In this document: one piece after another, positions 1 to 7,988 of the stretch
Position numbering within the stretch: position 1 is the stretch's first letter
How the letters are laid out: every line of letters begins with the position of its first letter
Source: Mycolicibacterium rhodesiae JS60
Lineage (GTDB): Bacteria; Actinomycetota; Actinomycetes; Mycobacteriales; Mycobacteriaceae
Direction of reading: 5' to 3'
Assembly: GCA_000230935.2 (NCBI GenBank)
Contig: AGIQ01000004.1
Span: 186,001 to 250,000 of the forward strand
Length of the DNA stretch: 64,000 bases
Notes under the pieces: model-generated
The model's input: only the letters and a program-made list of their open reading frames with translations
Told to the model about the DNA's origin: nothing
Database searches by the model: none
Program-made: the position numbers and the translations under genes

Positions 1-315
1 GGCCAGCCAGTCCACGTCGCCGAACCGGTCTCCATTTTTGGCCGAGAGGGTGCGCGCCACCGTACCGTGGTGGCCGGCCAGCACCGACAGTCCCAGCCGG
101 TCTAGGGGGGCCAACTTGGGCCAGGTCGTCGATGTGTTGGCCACACATACCGACACCAGCGGAGGATCCATCGACACCGACGTGAACGAGCTGGCCGCCA
201 TGCCCTCGGGCGCACCGTCCACCAGACCGCAGAAGGCGGTGACCCCGCTGGGAAAGCAGCCGAACGCCTGCCGCAGGAGCGCATGGTCGAACCCGTCGTC
301 AGTCGCCCCGATCAC
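1..315 (-). CDS. Flavin reductase-like protein, N-terminal part (cut by window edge)
   Basis: The frame is open for 105 codons from a GTG at 315 to the window edge. The translation has the pattern of the FMN-binding split-barrel flavin reductase family (HpaC/NtaB/DIM6 type): an opening LLRQAFGCFPSGVTAFCG, then AASSFTSVSMDPPLVSVCV and a later LAGHHGTVARTLS stretch. Proteins of this family reduce free FMN or FAD with NAD(P)H and feed two-component monooxygenases. The GTG start overlaps the stop of the upstream FMN reductase gene by four bases (GTGA), so the two are translationally coupled. The pair lies divergent to an FMNH2-dependent monooxygenase gene, which fits a role as its reductase. The C-terminus is outside the window. 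Confidence 0.8.
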   Translation of the reverse strand, partial: MIGATDDGFDHALLRQAFGCFPSGVTAFCGLVDGAPEGMAASSFTSVSMDPPLVSVCVANTSTTWPKLAPLDRLGLSVLAGHHGTVARTLSAKNGDRFGDVDWLA

Positions 316-830
316 GATGGCACCGCCACGGCGAACCGACGAGCGACCTCAAGCCACTTCTCCAGATCCGACGAAGTCTCGTAGTCCGAGTCCAGCAGGT
401 ACAGACTGGGGGCCGGGCAACTCGCACCGATCTCGACGAGCACCGGACGCAAGGTGAGTTCCGGTGCCAGCGCATGCATGTACGAGCCGCCGAGCATTAG
501 CGGGAAGGTCGTCACACCGGCGAGTTCACCTTGGCCGAACTGGTCCAGAAACAGCTTCAGCAAACCGGTGTAGGTGGCCTTGAAGGTCGGGCTGGCGACC
601 ACCAGGAGGTCGGCGGACTTGACCAGTTCTTTGGCTTCGGCAACCTTCGGGTCACCCCAACCCAGTAGGGCTGGGCCGAGCTCCACGACATCGATCACAT
701 GCTCGGGCGCCGATCCGGTCAGCTTCTCGGCTACCAACTCGGCGGCGGCCCTGGTTCTTGACATCGGTTTGGGATTTCCTACAACGACGACAGTCATTCT
801 GTGAGTCTGAGCGGCCGACGTGTCGGCCAT
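312..830 (-). CDS. NAD(P)H-dependent FMN reductase (SsuE/MsuE-like flavodoxin fold)
   Basis: 172 residues. The N-terminus has the flavodoxin-like phosphate loop GNPKPMSRT, followed by LLVVASPTFKATYTGLLKLFLDQF, a hallmark of the NADPH-dependent FMN reductase family, then a core ending with PLMLGGSYMHAL. The likely role is to supply FMNH2 to the adjacent LLM-class monooxygenases. The start is uncertain: ATG 830 gives an extra 11 residues, whereas ATG 797 places MTVVVVGNP at the first beta strand as usual in the family; neither has a clear Shine-Dalgarno. It is divergent from the monooxygenase at 1000, and its stop overlaps the start of the flavin reductase downstream. Two different flavin reductases side by side are unusual for one monooxygenase but reasonable for an island with six. 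Confidence 0.85.
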   Translation of the reverse strand: MADTSAAQTHRMTVVVVGNPKPMSRTRAAAELVAEKLTGSAPEHVIDVVELGPALLGWGDPKVAEAKELVKSADLLVVASPTFKATYTGLLKLFLDQFGQGELAGVTTFPLMLGGSYMHALAPELTLRPVLVEIGASCPAPSLYLLDSDYETSSDLEKWLEVARRFAVAVPS

Positions 831-999
831 CAGTGCAAGGAGTAAATCTTGGATTGCGCGGCGAGGTTCGATCGGCCCCGTGGTGCGTAATGGCGCGCAA
901 AGTCGATAGCCGCGTAATGGTCTTGCTACCGAAGGGAATCGGACGCGACATCGAGTCGTCGTTTGATGTGATCTGCGCCGACCTGACTAGGAGATCGAG

Positions 1000-2316
1000 A
1001 TGACCGAGAAGTTCCATCTGGGCTGGTTCATGAATTTCATTCCGCCGGAATGGGATACCGCCTGGGCGTCACCGGATGTGGCGCGTTGGCCCAACGGCCG
1101 ATTCTATGTCGACATGGCTCGGGCGATGGAGCGGGCCTGTTTCGACTTCATCATGATCGAGGACACCGTGATGGTGGCCGATGCCTACGGCGGCACCATG
1201 GAAGGCTCCCTCAAGAACTCCGTGTTCGCGCCGAAACACGATCCGGTCCCGCTGGCCGTTCTCATCGCCGCGAACACCTCGAAACTGGGTGTGGTGGCGA
1301 CGATGTCGACGTCGTTTTATCCGCCGTATCTGTTGGCGCGGTTGGCCTCGACGGTGGATTCGATTGCCGAGGGCCGGTTCGGGTGGAACATCGTGTCTTC
1401 GGCGGAGGATCGGGCGGCGCAGAACTTCGGGCTTGATGGTCTGCCTGAGCATGACGAGCGTTACAACGTGGCCGATGAGTATTACGACCTGGTGTGTGAG
1501 TTGTGGGATTCCTGGGATGCCGACGCGGTGGTGATGGATCGCGAGTCGCATACGTATGCCGATTTCAAGAAGGTTCGTACCGTCGATTTCGTGGGCAAGT
1601 ATTTCAAGTCTCGCGGGCCGTTGAACACGGTGCCCTCGCCGCAGCACAAGCCGACCATTCTGCAGGCGGGCGCGTCGCCGCGGGGACGTGGCTTCGCCGC
1701 TCGTGCGGCCGACGCGATCGTCGCGGTGGGTACCGGAATTGCCGGCATGAAGGAATATCGGGACGACATCCGGGCCAGAGCCGCAGCGGCCGGACGTAAC
1801 CCCGACGACATCAAACTCATGTTCTGTGTGTCACCAACCGTCGCGGCCACCGAGGCCGAAGCCCGCGCCGAGATGGACCGGCTGGTCTCGCTGGACTCCT
1901 ACATCGAGAAGTCGCTGGCCGGCATCTCGTCCAACACCGAGATCGACTTCAAACAGTTCGACTGGGACAAGCCGCTGCCCGAGGGATTGACCACCAATGG
2001 TGAGCGCGGCTCACTGGAGCACTTCATGCGGGGCGACGGTACGCCGGGCCCCAAGACGTTGCGTCAGCTGGCGATCGACTGGGCCACCACCGGTGTGGAA
2101 TTCATCGGCACACCCGCGCAGGTCGCTCGCAAGATGGGTGAAGCGATGGAGGAGATCGGTGGCGACGGCTTCCTGATCATGAAGCCCGGCTGGGACCTCA
2201 ACCGGAACTACATCGCATCCATCACTGACGGACTGGTGCCCGAACTGCAGCGCCTGGGCTTGACGCGGACCGAGTACACCCAGTCAACCCTGCGCCAGAC
2301 GCTGCGCGAGTTCTGA
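1000..2316 (+). CDS. LLM-class FMNH2-dependent monooxygenase, copy 1 (NtaA/SnaA/DszA family)
   Basis: 438 residues starting MTEKFHLGWFMNF and ending RTEYTQSTLRQTLREF; ATG preceded by AGGAG eight bases upstream. Length and signatures (FYVDMARAMERA, IIEDT-like IMIEDTVMVADAYGG, RFGWNIVSSAEDRAAQNFG, ILQAGASPRGRGFAARAAD) match the nitrilotriacetate monooxygenase component A / pristinamycin synthase SnaA / DszA group of TIM-barrel flavin monooxygenases, which use FMNH2 from a separate reductase to cleave C-N or C-S bonds or oxidise imines. The substrate cannot be read from the sequence. It is divergent from the flavin reductase pair. A stretch near 1290-1700 has many G/T-ending codons, unlike the C-ending codons on both sides, which suggests a recombinant patch. 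Confidence 0.9.
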   Translation: MTEKFHLGWFMNFIPPEWDTAWASPDVARWPNGRFYVDMARAMERACFDFIMIEDTVMVADAYGGTMEGSLKNSVFAPKHDPVPLAVLIAANTSKLGVVATMSTSFYPPYLLARLASTVDSIAEGRFGWNIVSSAEDRAAQNFGLDGLPEHDERYNVADEYYDLVCELWDSWDADAVVMDRESHTYADFKKVRTVDFVGKYFKSRGPLNTVPSPQHKPTILQAGASPRGRGFAARAADAIVAVGTGIAGMKEYRDDIRARAAAAGRNPDDIKLMFCVSPTVAATEAEARAEMDRLVSLDSYIEKSLAGISSNTEIDFKQFDWDKPLPEGLTTNGERGSLEHFMRGDGTPGPKTLRQLAIDWATTGVEFIGTPAQVARKMGEAMEEIGGDGFLIMKPGWDLNRNYIASITDGLVPELQRLGLTRTEYTQSTLRQTLREF

Positions 2317-2979
2317 AGACCCGTTTGTTGCCGACCGTCTCGAACCCGCGCACATCTCGTCGCACGCTGCCCGCAGTGCTACCCGATCTCAGGTATCTGT
2401 GCTGAATCGGCGGCCTATCCGCTGATGGCAGCGTGCTTGCTCACCGGATTAGTGTCGGGCCCGCGCGCTGGCGGTGTTTCCGCTCGTCGTCTCATCGGTG
2501 CTGACACCGCAACGCCGGCTTCCTATTGCGACGGGCCGGCCGCCGGGGCGGCCCGGTGTCGGCAACAAGTTCTTTCGCGTTCCGGCCAAGGGGGTGCCCT
2601 GCGACTTCGCAACCTGGGCTTGCCAGAGAAGTTGTGCGACAAGGCTATCGGGACGTTGCCGCGAACGCTGGCACCAGTGGTTCTTCAGCATTGCGGGAGC
2701 TGCCACGGTGGAAACAGTGGCAGGAGCATCCGCCCGGCACCTGGGTGCGGCCCGAACCGGCTGAAGCTGGTGGTGGAGTCACACCGCGCTGCGGGGGAGC
2801 AAACACCCGCGCCGCCGGCGGTTAACCGCCGATTGCGCCGCGGCACGCCTGGTGAGGGCAAACCTCCCGCGGCGCAATCGGCCGGGAACCATCCGGATCC
2901 GCCGCCGTCACCCCGGCTCAATACCGTGCCCAACGGGACGTCGCCAGACAACCCGAGGCGGGGCCGAGGAGGGCGAAAG
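2317..2979. other. 663-base region without a recognisable gene
   Basis: Between the first monooxygenase and the MFS pair. Several short overlapping open frames exist, but none has a good ribosome site or recognisable protein features; one on + around 2630-2800 (reading ALRELPRWKQWQEHPPGTW) has an amphipathic look but no family I know. The region contains a perfect 16-bp inverted repeat (2828-2882). It may be a long leader or promoter region, or the remnant of a lost gene. Confidence 0.6.
2828..2882. terminator. Perfect 16-bp inverted repeat (hairpin) upstream of the MFS pair
   Basis: Left arm 2828-2843 (GCCGATTGCGCCGCGG) is exactly complementary to right arm 2867-2882, with a 23-base spacer. 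There is no U-tract. It could be a terminator for the upstream monooxygenase transcript, an attenuator in the leader of the MFS operon, or a protein-binding site. The right arm carries the GCGCAAT heptamer that recurs upstream of other operons in this island. Confidence 0.5.
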
Positions 2980-4269
2980 ATGACGGCGAACAACGTCGAA
3001 CCGATCTCCCCCGTACATCCCCTCCAGGCGGCCGAGCGAGCCGTCCTGCAGCGCCGAACCCTGCGCGTGCTCGTCATGGGACAGGTGGTCGGCGCCGCCG
3101 CCCTCGGCGCCGCCATCACTGTCGGCGGATTCGTTGTGGAGGACATCGTCGGCGTTGGCACGCCGTGGGTGGGCGTCTCGACTGCGGCGGTGACAGCCGG
3201 CTCGGGCACGATGGCCCAGCTGCTCTCGCGGGTGATGCGCCGCTACGGCCGACGCGTCGGCATGCAGTTGGGCTATGGCCTTGCGGTCGCAGGCGGTCTG
3301 ATCGCCTGCCTCGGCGTGCAACTGTCGGTGCTTGCGGTGTTTCTGGTCGGCCTGCTGCTTTACGGGGCCGGGTCGGCAACCAATCTGTTGGCCCGTTACG
3401 CCGCAACCGATCTGGCCGAGCCGGAGCAGCGCGGCCGTGCGATGGGCCGAATCTTGTTCGCGTCGACGTTCGGTGCGGTCTTCGGTCCCACTCTCGTGGT
3501 CCCTGCCGAGCACCTCGGCGCGGCCTGGTTCGGCCTGGACCACTACGCGGGCCCGTGGTTGTTCAGCTCGTTCTTCTTCGCCTGCGCCGCAGTGAATGTG
3601 GCGGTGCGGCTGCGGCCGGACCCGTTGATGGTGGTGGCGGCCGAATACGGGATGACCACCCAGGACCGGCCCGTGCGGCTGCGGGAGTCTGCCCGCGCCA
3701 TCGCCGCGTCGCCGGTGGCGCGCCTTGCGCTGCTGGCGATGGTCACCGCGCAGGCGGTGATGGTCGGGGTGATGGCGATGACGCCGATCGACATGAAGGC
3801 CCACGATCACGAGGCCGTGAGCTCGCTGGTGGTTTCGGTGCACATCGCGGGCATGTTCGCCTTCAGCCCGCTGGTCGGCCGCTACGCCGACCGCAGGGGG
3901 AGGCTGGCGTCGCTGCGCGCGGGCGCCCTGGTGCTACTCGTCGCCTGCGGGCTGTCCGCATTCTCCTCCGAGAGCGTGCCGCTGATGTTCGCGGCGATGT
4001 TTGCGCTCGGGGTGGGCTGGACGCTTGCGCTCATCGGCGGCTCGAGCATGTTGATCGAGCACGTTCCCGTGCAGCACCGGGTCCCGGTGCAGGGGACCGC
4101 GGATCTCACTACCGCCGTGTGCGGTGGACTGGCCAGCGTCGTCTGCGGGTTCGTCATGGACTGGGCCGGTTTCGCCGCGCTCACACTCGGTTCCGCCGTC
4201 CTGACCATCCCGGTCTTGGTCGGCGTGTTCCTGCAGCGGCGCGCCGTGGCCGGGCCGGCGGCCGCATGA
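2980..4269 (+). CDS. MFS transporter (first of a coupled pair)
   Basis: 429 residues with about twelve hydrophobic segments, starting MTANNVEPISPVH. An in-frame open region continues upstream, but ATG 2980 has a strong GAGGAGGG Shine-Dalgarno at 2966-2973, and the residues before it are low-complexity Arg/Pro/Gly. The loop between helices 2 and 3 has the degenerate MFS motif A region (SRVMRRYGRRVGM), and a second copy lies at VGRYADRRGRLAS around residue 305. It probably exports or imports a small molecule across the cytoplasmic membrane. The stop overlaps the start of a second, different MFS gene (ATGA). The substrate is unknown; its place in the monooxygenase island suggests a substrate or product of those enzymes. 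Confidence 0.85.
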   Translation: MTANNVEPISPVHPLQAAERAVLQRRTLRVLVMGQVVGAAALGAAITVGGFVVEDIVGVGTPWVGVSTAAVTAGSGTMAQLLSRVMRRYGRRVGMQLGYGLAVAGGLIACLGVQLSVLAVFLVGLLLYGAGSATNLLARYAATDLAEPEQRGRAMGRILFASTFGAVFGPTLVVPAEHLGAAWFGLDHYAGPWLFSSFFFACAAVNVAVRLRPDPLMVVAAEYGMTTQDRPVRLRESARAIAASPVARLALLAMVTAQAVMVGVMAMTPIDMKAHDHEAVSSLVVSVHIAGMFAFSPLVGRYADRRGRLASLRAGALVLLVACGLSAFSSESVPLMFAAMFALGVGWTLALIGGSSMLIEHVPVQHRVPVQGTADLTTAVCGGLASVVCGFVMDWAGFAALTLGSAVLTIPVLVGVFLQRRAVAGPAAA

Positions 4270-5546
4270 CCGCCGAGGATCTGGTCGCGGTCCCCGACGA
4301 CGCGGCGGACCACCGGGGGCTGCGCTCGCTGATGCGGGTTCCGGGGTACCGCAATCTGTTCACGAGCTCGTTGATCTGGCACACCACCCGGTGGGGCAGC
4401 CTGTTCACGACCAGTTACCTGCTCACCCAGATCGCCGACGCGCCCATCCTCAACCAGGTCGCCGGCGCCCTCTTCTTCGCCCCGATGCTGTTGGGCGGAT
4501 TCTTCGCCGGGGTGCTGAGCGACAGGTTCGAGCGCAAACGGCTGGTCCTGACCGTGCAACTGGTGCTGATACCGGTGGAGTTCCTCATGTTCGCCGCGGT
4601 GCAGTCCGGCCGCGTCGAGGTGTGGATGACCTTTCCGTTCATGTTCCTCGTCGGCATCGGCGGCCTGGTCAACATCACGGCCCAGCGACCGCTCATCTAC
4701 GAGACGGCAGGGCCACGGCTGGCTACCCAGGCGATGACCATCGAAGCGACCGCCCAGGCGGGATCGGCGATGTTCGGCACCCTCATCGGCGGTGCGCTGA
4801 TCCAAAACCTCGGCATGGGAGCCGGTTTCGCGGGGATGAGCATGCTGCTGTGCGTGTCCACGGTGCTGCTCGCATTCGTACCGCAACCCCGGTACGCCGC
4901 CGCGCCCCTCTCGGCGGGCGCGGTCTCCCTGCGTAACCAGATGGCGTCCAGCGCGAGCCTGGTGCGGCGCAGCCGGCGGTTCGTCGCGATGCTCGCCATC
5001 ACGGTCGTGATGAACCTGTGCATGTTCGGGTACATGCCGCTGGTTCCGGTGGTCGCCGAGACGTTCACGGCGAGCGCGGTGCTCGCGGGCGCGCTCGCCG
5101 CGGCGCCCGGTCTCGGCCAGATCACCACCGGCCTGGTGCTCAGCACCAGACCGCTGCACCGCCACGGCGCGGTGTTCGCCTGCGGCTCGGCCGTCGCACT
5201 GCTCGGATTGCTGGTCTTCGCGACCGTCCCGTTGCTGGGTGTCGCATTCGTCGCGCTGTTCGTCGCCGGTGTCGGCCAGGCGGGATTCGGTTCGATGCAG
5301 AGCCTGCTTGCCATCGAATCGGCGGGGCCCAATGAGCGCGGTGTCGCCCTCGGCGTTCTCAGCACCGCCATCGGGGCGCTGCCGATCGGCATGGCCGCCA
5401 TCGGTTTTGGCGCGGAGGTGCTGGGCACCCGTGGGGCGCTGATCATGTCGTCGTTGCTCGGTCTTGCGGCGCTCGGTGTGATCGTCCTGCGGCGCCGCCG
5501 GGATCTGTTGGGGCCCAACCCGGCGGTCCTGCTGGAGCCCACCTGA
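4266..5546 (+). CDS. MFS transporter, EntS/DHA3-like (second of a coupled pair)
   Basis: 426 residues, twelve predicted membrane segments. The N-terminus SLMRVPGYRNLFTSSLIWHTTRWG and the loop GVLSDRFERKRLVL (residues about 80-95) resemble the enterobactin exporter EntS / DHA3 drug:proton antiporter group. It starts at ATG 4266 inside the stop of the preceding MFS gene, so the two are translationally coupled. The proteins are not near-duplicates of each other. Two coupled MFS proteins could handle different compounds or work as a pair; nothing in the sequence decides this. Confidence 0.85.
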   Translation: MTAEDLVAVPDDAADHRGLRSLMRVPGYRNLFTSSLIWHTTRWGSLFTTSYLLTQIADAPILNQVAGALFFAPMLLGGFFAGVLSDRFERKRLVLTVQLVLIPVEFLMFAAVQSGRVEVWMTFPFMFLVGIGGLVNITAQRPLIYETAGPRLATQAMTIEATAQAGSAMFGTLIGGALIQNLGMGAGFAGMSMLLCVSTVLLAFVPQPRYAAAPLSAGAVSLRNQMASSASLVRRSRRFVAMLAITVVMNLCMFGYMPLVPVVAETFTASAVLAGALAAAPGLGQITTGLVLSTRPLHRHGAVFACGSAVALLGLLVFATVPLLGVAFVALFVAGVGQAGFGSMQSLLAIESAGPNERGVALGVLSTAIGALPIGMAAIGFGAEVLGTRGALIMSSLLGLAALGVIVLRRRRDLLGPNPAVLLEPT

Positions 5547-5575
5547 GCCCTGTGCGCGATCCGTTACGCGGGTAA

Positions 5576-5596
5576 TGCGCCGCGCGGTGCGGCGCA
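5576..5596 (+). terminator. Short GC hairpin after the MFS pair
   Basis: TGCGCCGC (5576-5583), a 5-base loop, then GCGGCGCA (5589-5596): an 8-bp perfect stem 30 bases after the MFS stop, followed by AT. There is no U-tract, as is common for mycobacterial terminators. The right arm overlaps the conserved box at 5590-5616. Confidence 0.45.
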
Positions 5597-5616
5597 ATAG
5601 AAACACCATGGTGGTG
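5590..5616 (+). promoter_or_regulatory. Conserved 27-base box, copy 1, upstream of the binding-protein gene
   Basis: This stretch matches 11017-11043 at 23 of 27 positions. It begins CGGCGCAATAGA and contains the interrupted palindrome CACCA-TGG-TGGTG. In the second copy both arms change together (CGCCA-TGG-TGGCG), so the pairing is kept. It lies 97 bases before the start of the substrate-binding protein gene. It is a likely operator for a regulator shared by the importer and monooxygenase operons, possibly one of the GntR proteins in the island; the binding protein is inferred, not shown. Confidence 0.5.
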
Positions 5617-5713
5617 ACGCGGTGCTGTCATATCGCGGGGTTTGGATGCCGTTCAACCGAACCGCCGCGTCATCGCCTGTCGCCGCGCCGATCCTGAGTT
5701 TGAGGAGATTGCC

Positions 5714-6727
5714 GTGACCCGTGCCCCGATGAGTTTGGACCGGCGTACGTTTTTGAAGGCCAGTGGGTTGACTGTGGGGGGGTTGAGCCTGGCGGGTCTG
5801 ATCGCTGCTTGTGGTGGTGAGGCCAGTGTGGATGGGCAGCGCAATTTGACGTTGCGGATGCCGTTTCTGCAGGACATGCAGGTGCCTGATCCCGACATCA
5901 TGTACGAGGGTGAGGGTGTGCAGGTGATGAAGTCCTGCTATGAGGGTTTGGTCAACTACAAGTCGGGCACCTCGGAGATCGTGCCGGCGTTGGCGAAGTC
6001 GTGGACGGTTTCTGATGATCAGTTGACGTATACGTTCAATCTGGTGCCGGATGTGAAGTTCCATGATGGGACCCCGGCTGATGCGGCGGCGTGGATCAAG
6101 AGTTTCGAGCGTCGGGTGGCGATCAATGAGGGGCCTGCGTATATGGTGACCGGCATCGCGAAGTCCGCGGCGCCGGATCCGACGACGTTGGTGGTGACGC
6201 TCAAGGAGCCCAATAACGCGTTTTTGCATTACGCGGCGTGTCCGTGGCAGATGTTCGCGGTGAGTCCGACTGCGGTTGAAACCAATGCTGCCGGTGGTGA
6301 TTTGGCTCAGGAGTGGCTCAAGACTCATGATGCCGGTACTGGGCCGTATGTGATGAAGGAGTTTGTGCCGGGTAGCCATTACACGTTGGAGCGGTTCGAC
6401 GGGTACTGGGGTGAGGAGCCTTATTTCAAGAGTGTGCGGATTGAGATCGTTCCCGAGGTCGCCACTCAGAAGCTGCAATTGGATCAGGGTGCTTTCGATC
6501 TGGTGGCCAAGGGTTTCGCTATCCCGGACGTGCTCAACTACAAGCAGAACGCAAAGTTCACCACGATCACCGAGCCCGGCGCGACCATCATCGTGCTCTG
6601 GATGAATTTCGGTGCAGGCTTGTTTGCGGAAAAGGCTCTGCGGCAGGCGATGATGACCGCCCTGGACCGTGCCGCCATCGTCGAAACCGCCTTCCAGGGA
6701 ATCGTGGATGTGGTTCCCCCGAAATCG
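5714..6727 (+). pseudogene. ABC substrate-binding lipoprotein (family 5), N-terminal fragment split by an IS
   Basis: GTG 5714 follows GAGGAG with a 6-base gap. The start MTRAPMSLDRRTFLKASG carries twin arginines (residues 10-11), a hydrophobic stretch, and a lipobox ending in Cys33 (LIAAC), so this is a Tat-exported lipoprotein. The body matches bacterial extracellular solute-binding protein family 5 (DppA/OppA/NikA): YEGLVNYKSGTSEIVPALAKSWTVSDD, LTYTFNLVPDVKFHDGTP, GTGPYVMKEF. After codon 338 the IS3-family element begins; the frame then reads 18 foreign codons to a stop at 6781. The C-terminal part resumes in the same frame at 7989. Codons before about 6500 end mostly in G or T, and afterwards in C, indicating a mosaic origin. 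Confidence 0.9.
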
Positions 6728-6738
6728 TGGAGGGTTTC

Positions 6739-7674
6739 CTATGCCGCTTCGGGCTTGGTCTTGGATTCCCTGATCTCGTAGTTGACGGGCGATAGCCCGT
6801 CGGCGGCACTGTGGCGGCGTTGGTGATTGTAGAAGGTGTAGCACCAGTCGATTACCACAGCCTGCGCATGGATAGTATCACGGAAACGATTGCGGGACAA
6901 GACTTCCCATTCCAAGGAAGAGAAGAACGCCTCCGCGGCAGCATTATCGAAACACGATCCGACCCGGCCCATTGACTGCCGAATCCCCAACTGGCGGCAC
7001 AGCGTGGTGAACGCGTGTGCGGTGTAGGTGCTACCGCGATCGGTATGGAATATGACCCGCTCGGAGTCCTCATCGCGCCAGATCACTTGGCGGCCGCCGC
7101 GCGCGGCCACAGCCATCTTGATCGCCGCACACGCCAACTCGGCATCCGGATGCAGGCCCATGGCTGCCCCCAGCAGCCGGCGGCTGTAGAGGTCGATCAC
7201 GGTCGCCAGATACAGCTTCTGGCCGGACTCAGTGGGGATCTCAGTCATGTCACCGACCCATTTGCGGTTCGGCGTAGCCGCGGTGAAGTCTCGTTTGACC
7301 AGGTCAGGAAACTTCGGTGCCGTCTTGTCCTGCTTGGTGAGCCCATTGCGGCGCTTGATGCGGCGCGCCACCAAACCCTGGCGGCGCATCGAGTCGGCCA
7401 CCGTCTTTTCCGACACTTCCCAACCCAGATCGCGCAGGTCAGCGACCAGCCGCGGCGAACCATGCAGCCCCTTGGCCGCCGTGAACGCCGCGGCGACCGC
7501 GCTATCGAGGTGCGCGCGGCGCCGATCGGTGTCGGTATGCAACCCATCAGAGTTCTCAGCACGGCTAATCCACTTGTAGAACCACGACACGCTCACACTG
7601 AGCAGAGCGCACGTGATCGTATGCGGCACCCGGTATTTGGTCCTCTGGTCGGCGATGAAGCGTGCCACGCTCAC
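6739..7674 (-). CDS. IS3-family transposase OrfB (DDE integrase)
   Basis: 311 residues from GTG 7674, preceded by AAGGAGG; this GTG overlaps the OrfA stop (GTGA). An earlier in-frame GTG at 7695 is possible. The rve integrase core has the DDE acidic residues in WVGDMTEI, FHTDRGSTY and AAAEAFFSSLEWE, and an HTH_21-type region near the N-terminus (KGLHGSPRLVADLRDLGWEVSEKTVADSMRRQGL). OrfB lies in the -1 frame relative to OrfA with an overlap, the usual IS3 layout, although no A6G slippery site is visible; translational coupling looks more likely here. It appears intact and the element may be mobile. Confidence 0.9.
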   Translation of the reverse strand: MSVARFIADQRTKYRVPHTITCALLSVSVSWFYKWISRAENSDGLHTDTDRRRAHLDSAVAAAFTAAKGLHGSPRLVADLRDLGWEVSEKTVADSMRRQGLVARRIKRRNGLTKQDKTAPKFPDLVKRDFTAATPNRKWVGDMTEIPTESGQKLYLATVIDLYSRRLLGAAMGLHPDAELACAAIKMAVAARGGRQVIWRDEDSERVIFHTDRGSTYTAHAFTTLCRQLGIRQSMGRVGSCFDNAAAEAFFSSLEWEVLSRNRFRDTIHAQAVVIDWCYTFYNHQRRHSAADGLSPVNYEIRESKTKPEAA

Positions 7675-7961
7675 TTCGTCGCCTCCTTCACCCACAGGAC
7701 CACTGATCGCTTGAGGACATCGCGCTCCATCCGCAGCTCAGCGTTCTCGCCGCGCAGGCGTTTGAGCTCCTCCATGTCATCGCGGGTCAGCTCGCCCCGG
7801 CCCTCGCGGGCCTCGCGGTCCTGGGCAACCCAGTTGCCCAGCGTGCCCTCGTGGATCCCCAGGTCCCGCGCGACCTGGGCGATCGGCTTACCCGTCTCAA
7901 GCACGATCCGCACAGCGCCCTCACGGAACTCCCGGTCGTACTTCTTCCGTTTCTCTGACAT
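7671..7961 (-). CDS. IS3-family transposase OrfA
   Basis: 96 residues starting MSEKRKKYDREFREGAVRIV, ATG preceded by AAGGAG. The N-terminal helix-turn-helix (GKPIAQVARDLGIHEGTLGNWV) and a C-terminal leucine-zipper-like coil (MEELKRLRGENAELRMERDVLKRSV) are typical of IS3-family OrfA, which binds the terminal repeats and fuses or pairs with OrfB. The reading frame is complete. Confidence 0.92.
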   Translation of the reverse strand: MSEKRKKYDREFREGAVRIVLETGKPIAQVARDLGIHEGTLGNWVAQDREAREGRGELTRDDMEELKRLRGENAELRMERDVLKRSVVLWVKEATK

Positions 7962-7988
7962 CGCTACTCCTTATAGCCGATGCCTCCA

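Larger units (their letters stand above)
6728..7988 (-). mobile_element. IS3-family insertion sequence, 1261 bp, inside the binding-protein gene
   Basis: The element starts TGGAGG (6728) and ends CCTCCA (7988), giving short terminal inverted repeats of six perfect bases followed by only weak similarity. It carries an OrfA/OrfB transposase pair on the minus strand. The boundaries fit because the two halves of the interrupted gene join exactly in frame (338 codons before, 208 codons plus stop after). I do not see a convincing 3-bp target duplication: the flanks are TCG on the left and CGG on the right. Loss or mutation of the duplication, or ends a few bases different from those given, would explain this. 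Confidence 0.85.

Noticed and set aside
2425..2979. N-terminal extension of the first MFS gene
   Set aside because: The extension is Arg/Pro/Gly-rich, includes the inverted repeat, and the ATG at 2980 has a much better ribosome site.
3882..5609. A 575-codon minus-strand frame across the MFS pair
   Set aside because: Its composition (Arg, Gln, Asp, His repeats) is typical of antisense high-G+C frames; the plus-strand genes have clear membrane segments and overlaps.
7671..7695. Programmed -1 frameshift between OrfA and OrfB
   Set aside because: The frames fit, but no A-rich slippery heptamer is present, and OrfB has its own Shine-Dalgarno and GTG start overlapping the OrfA stop.
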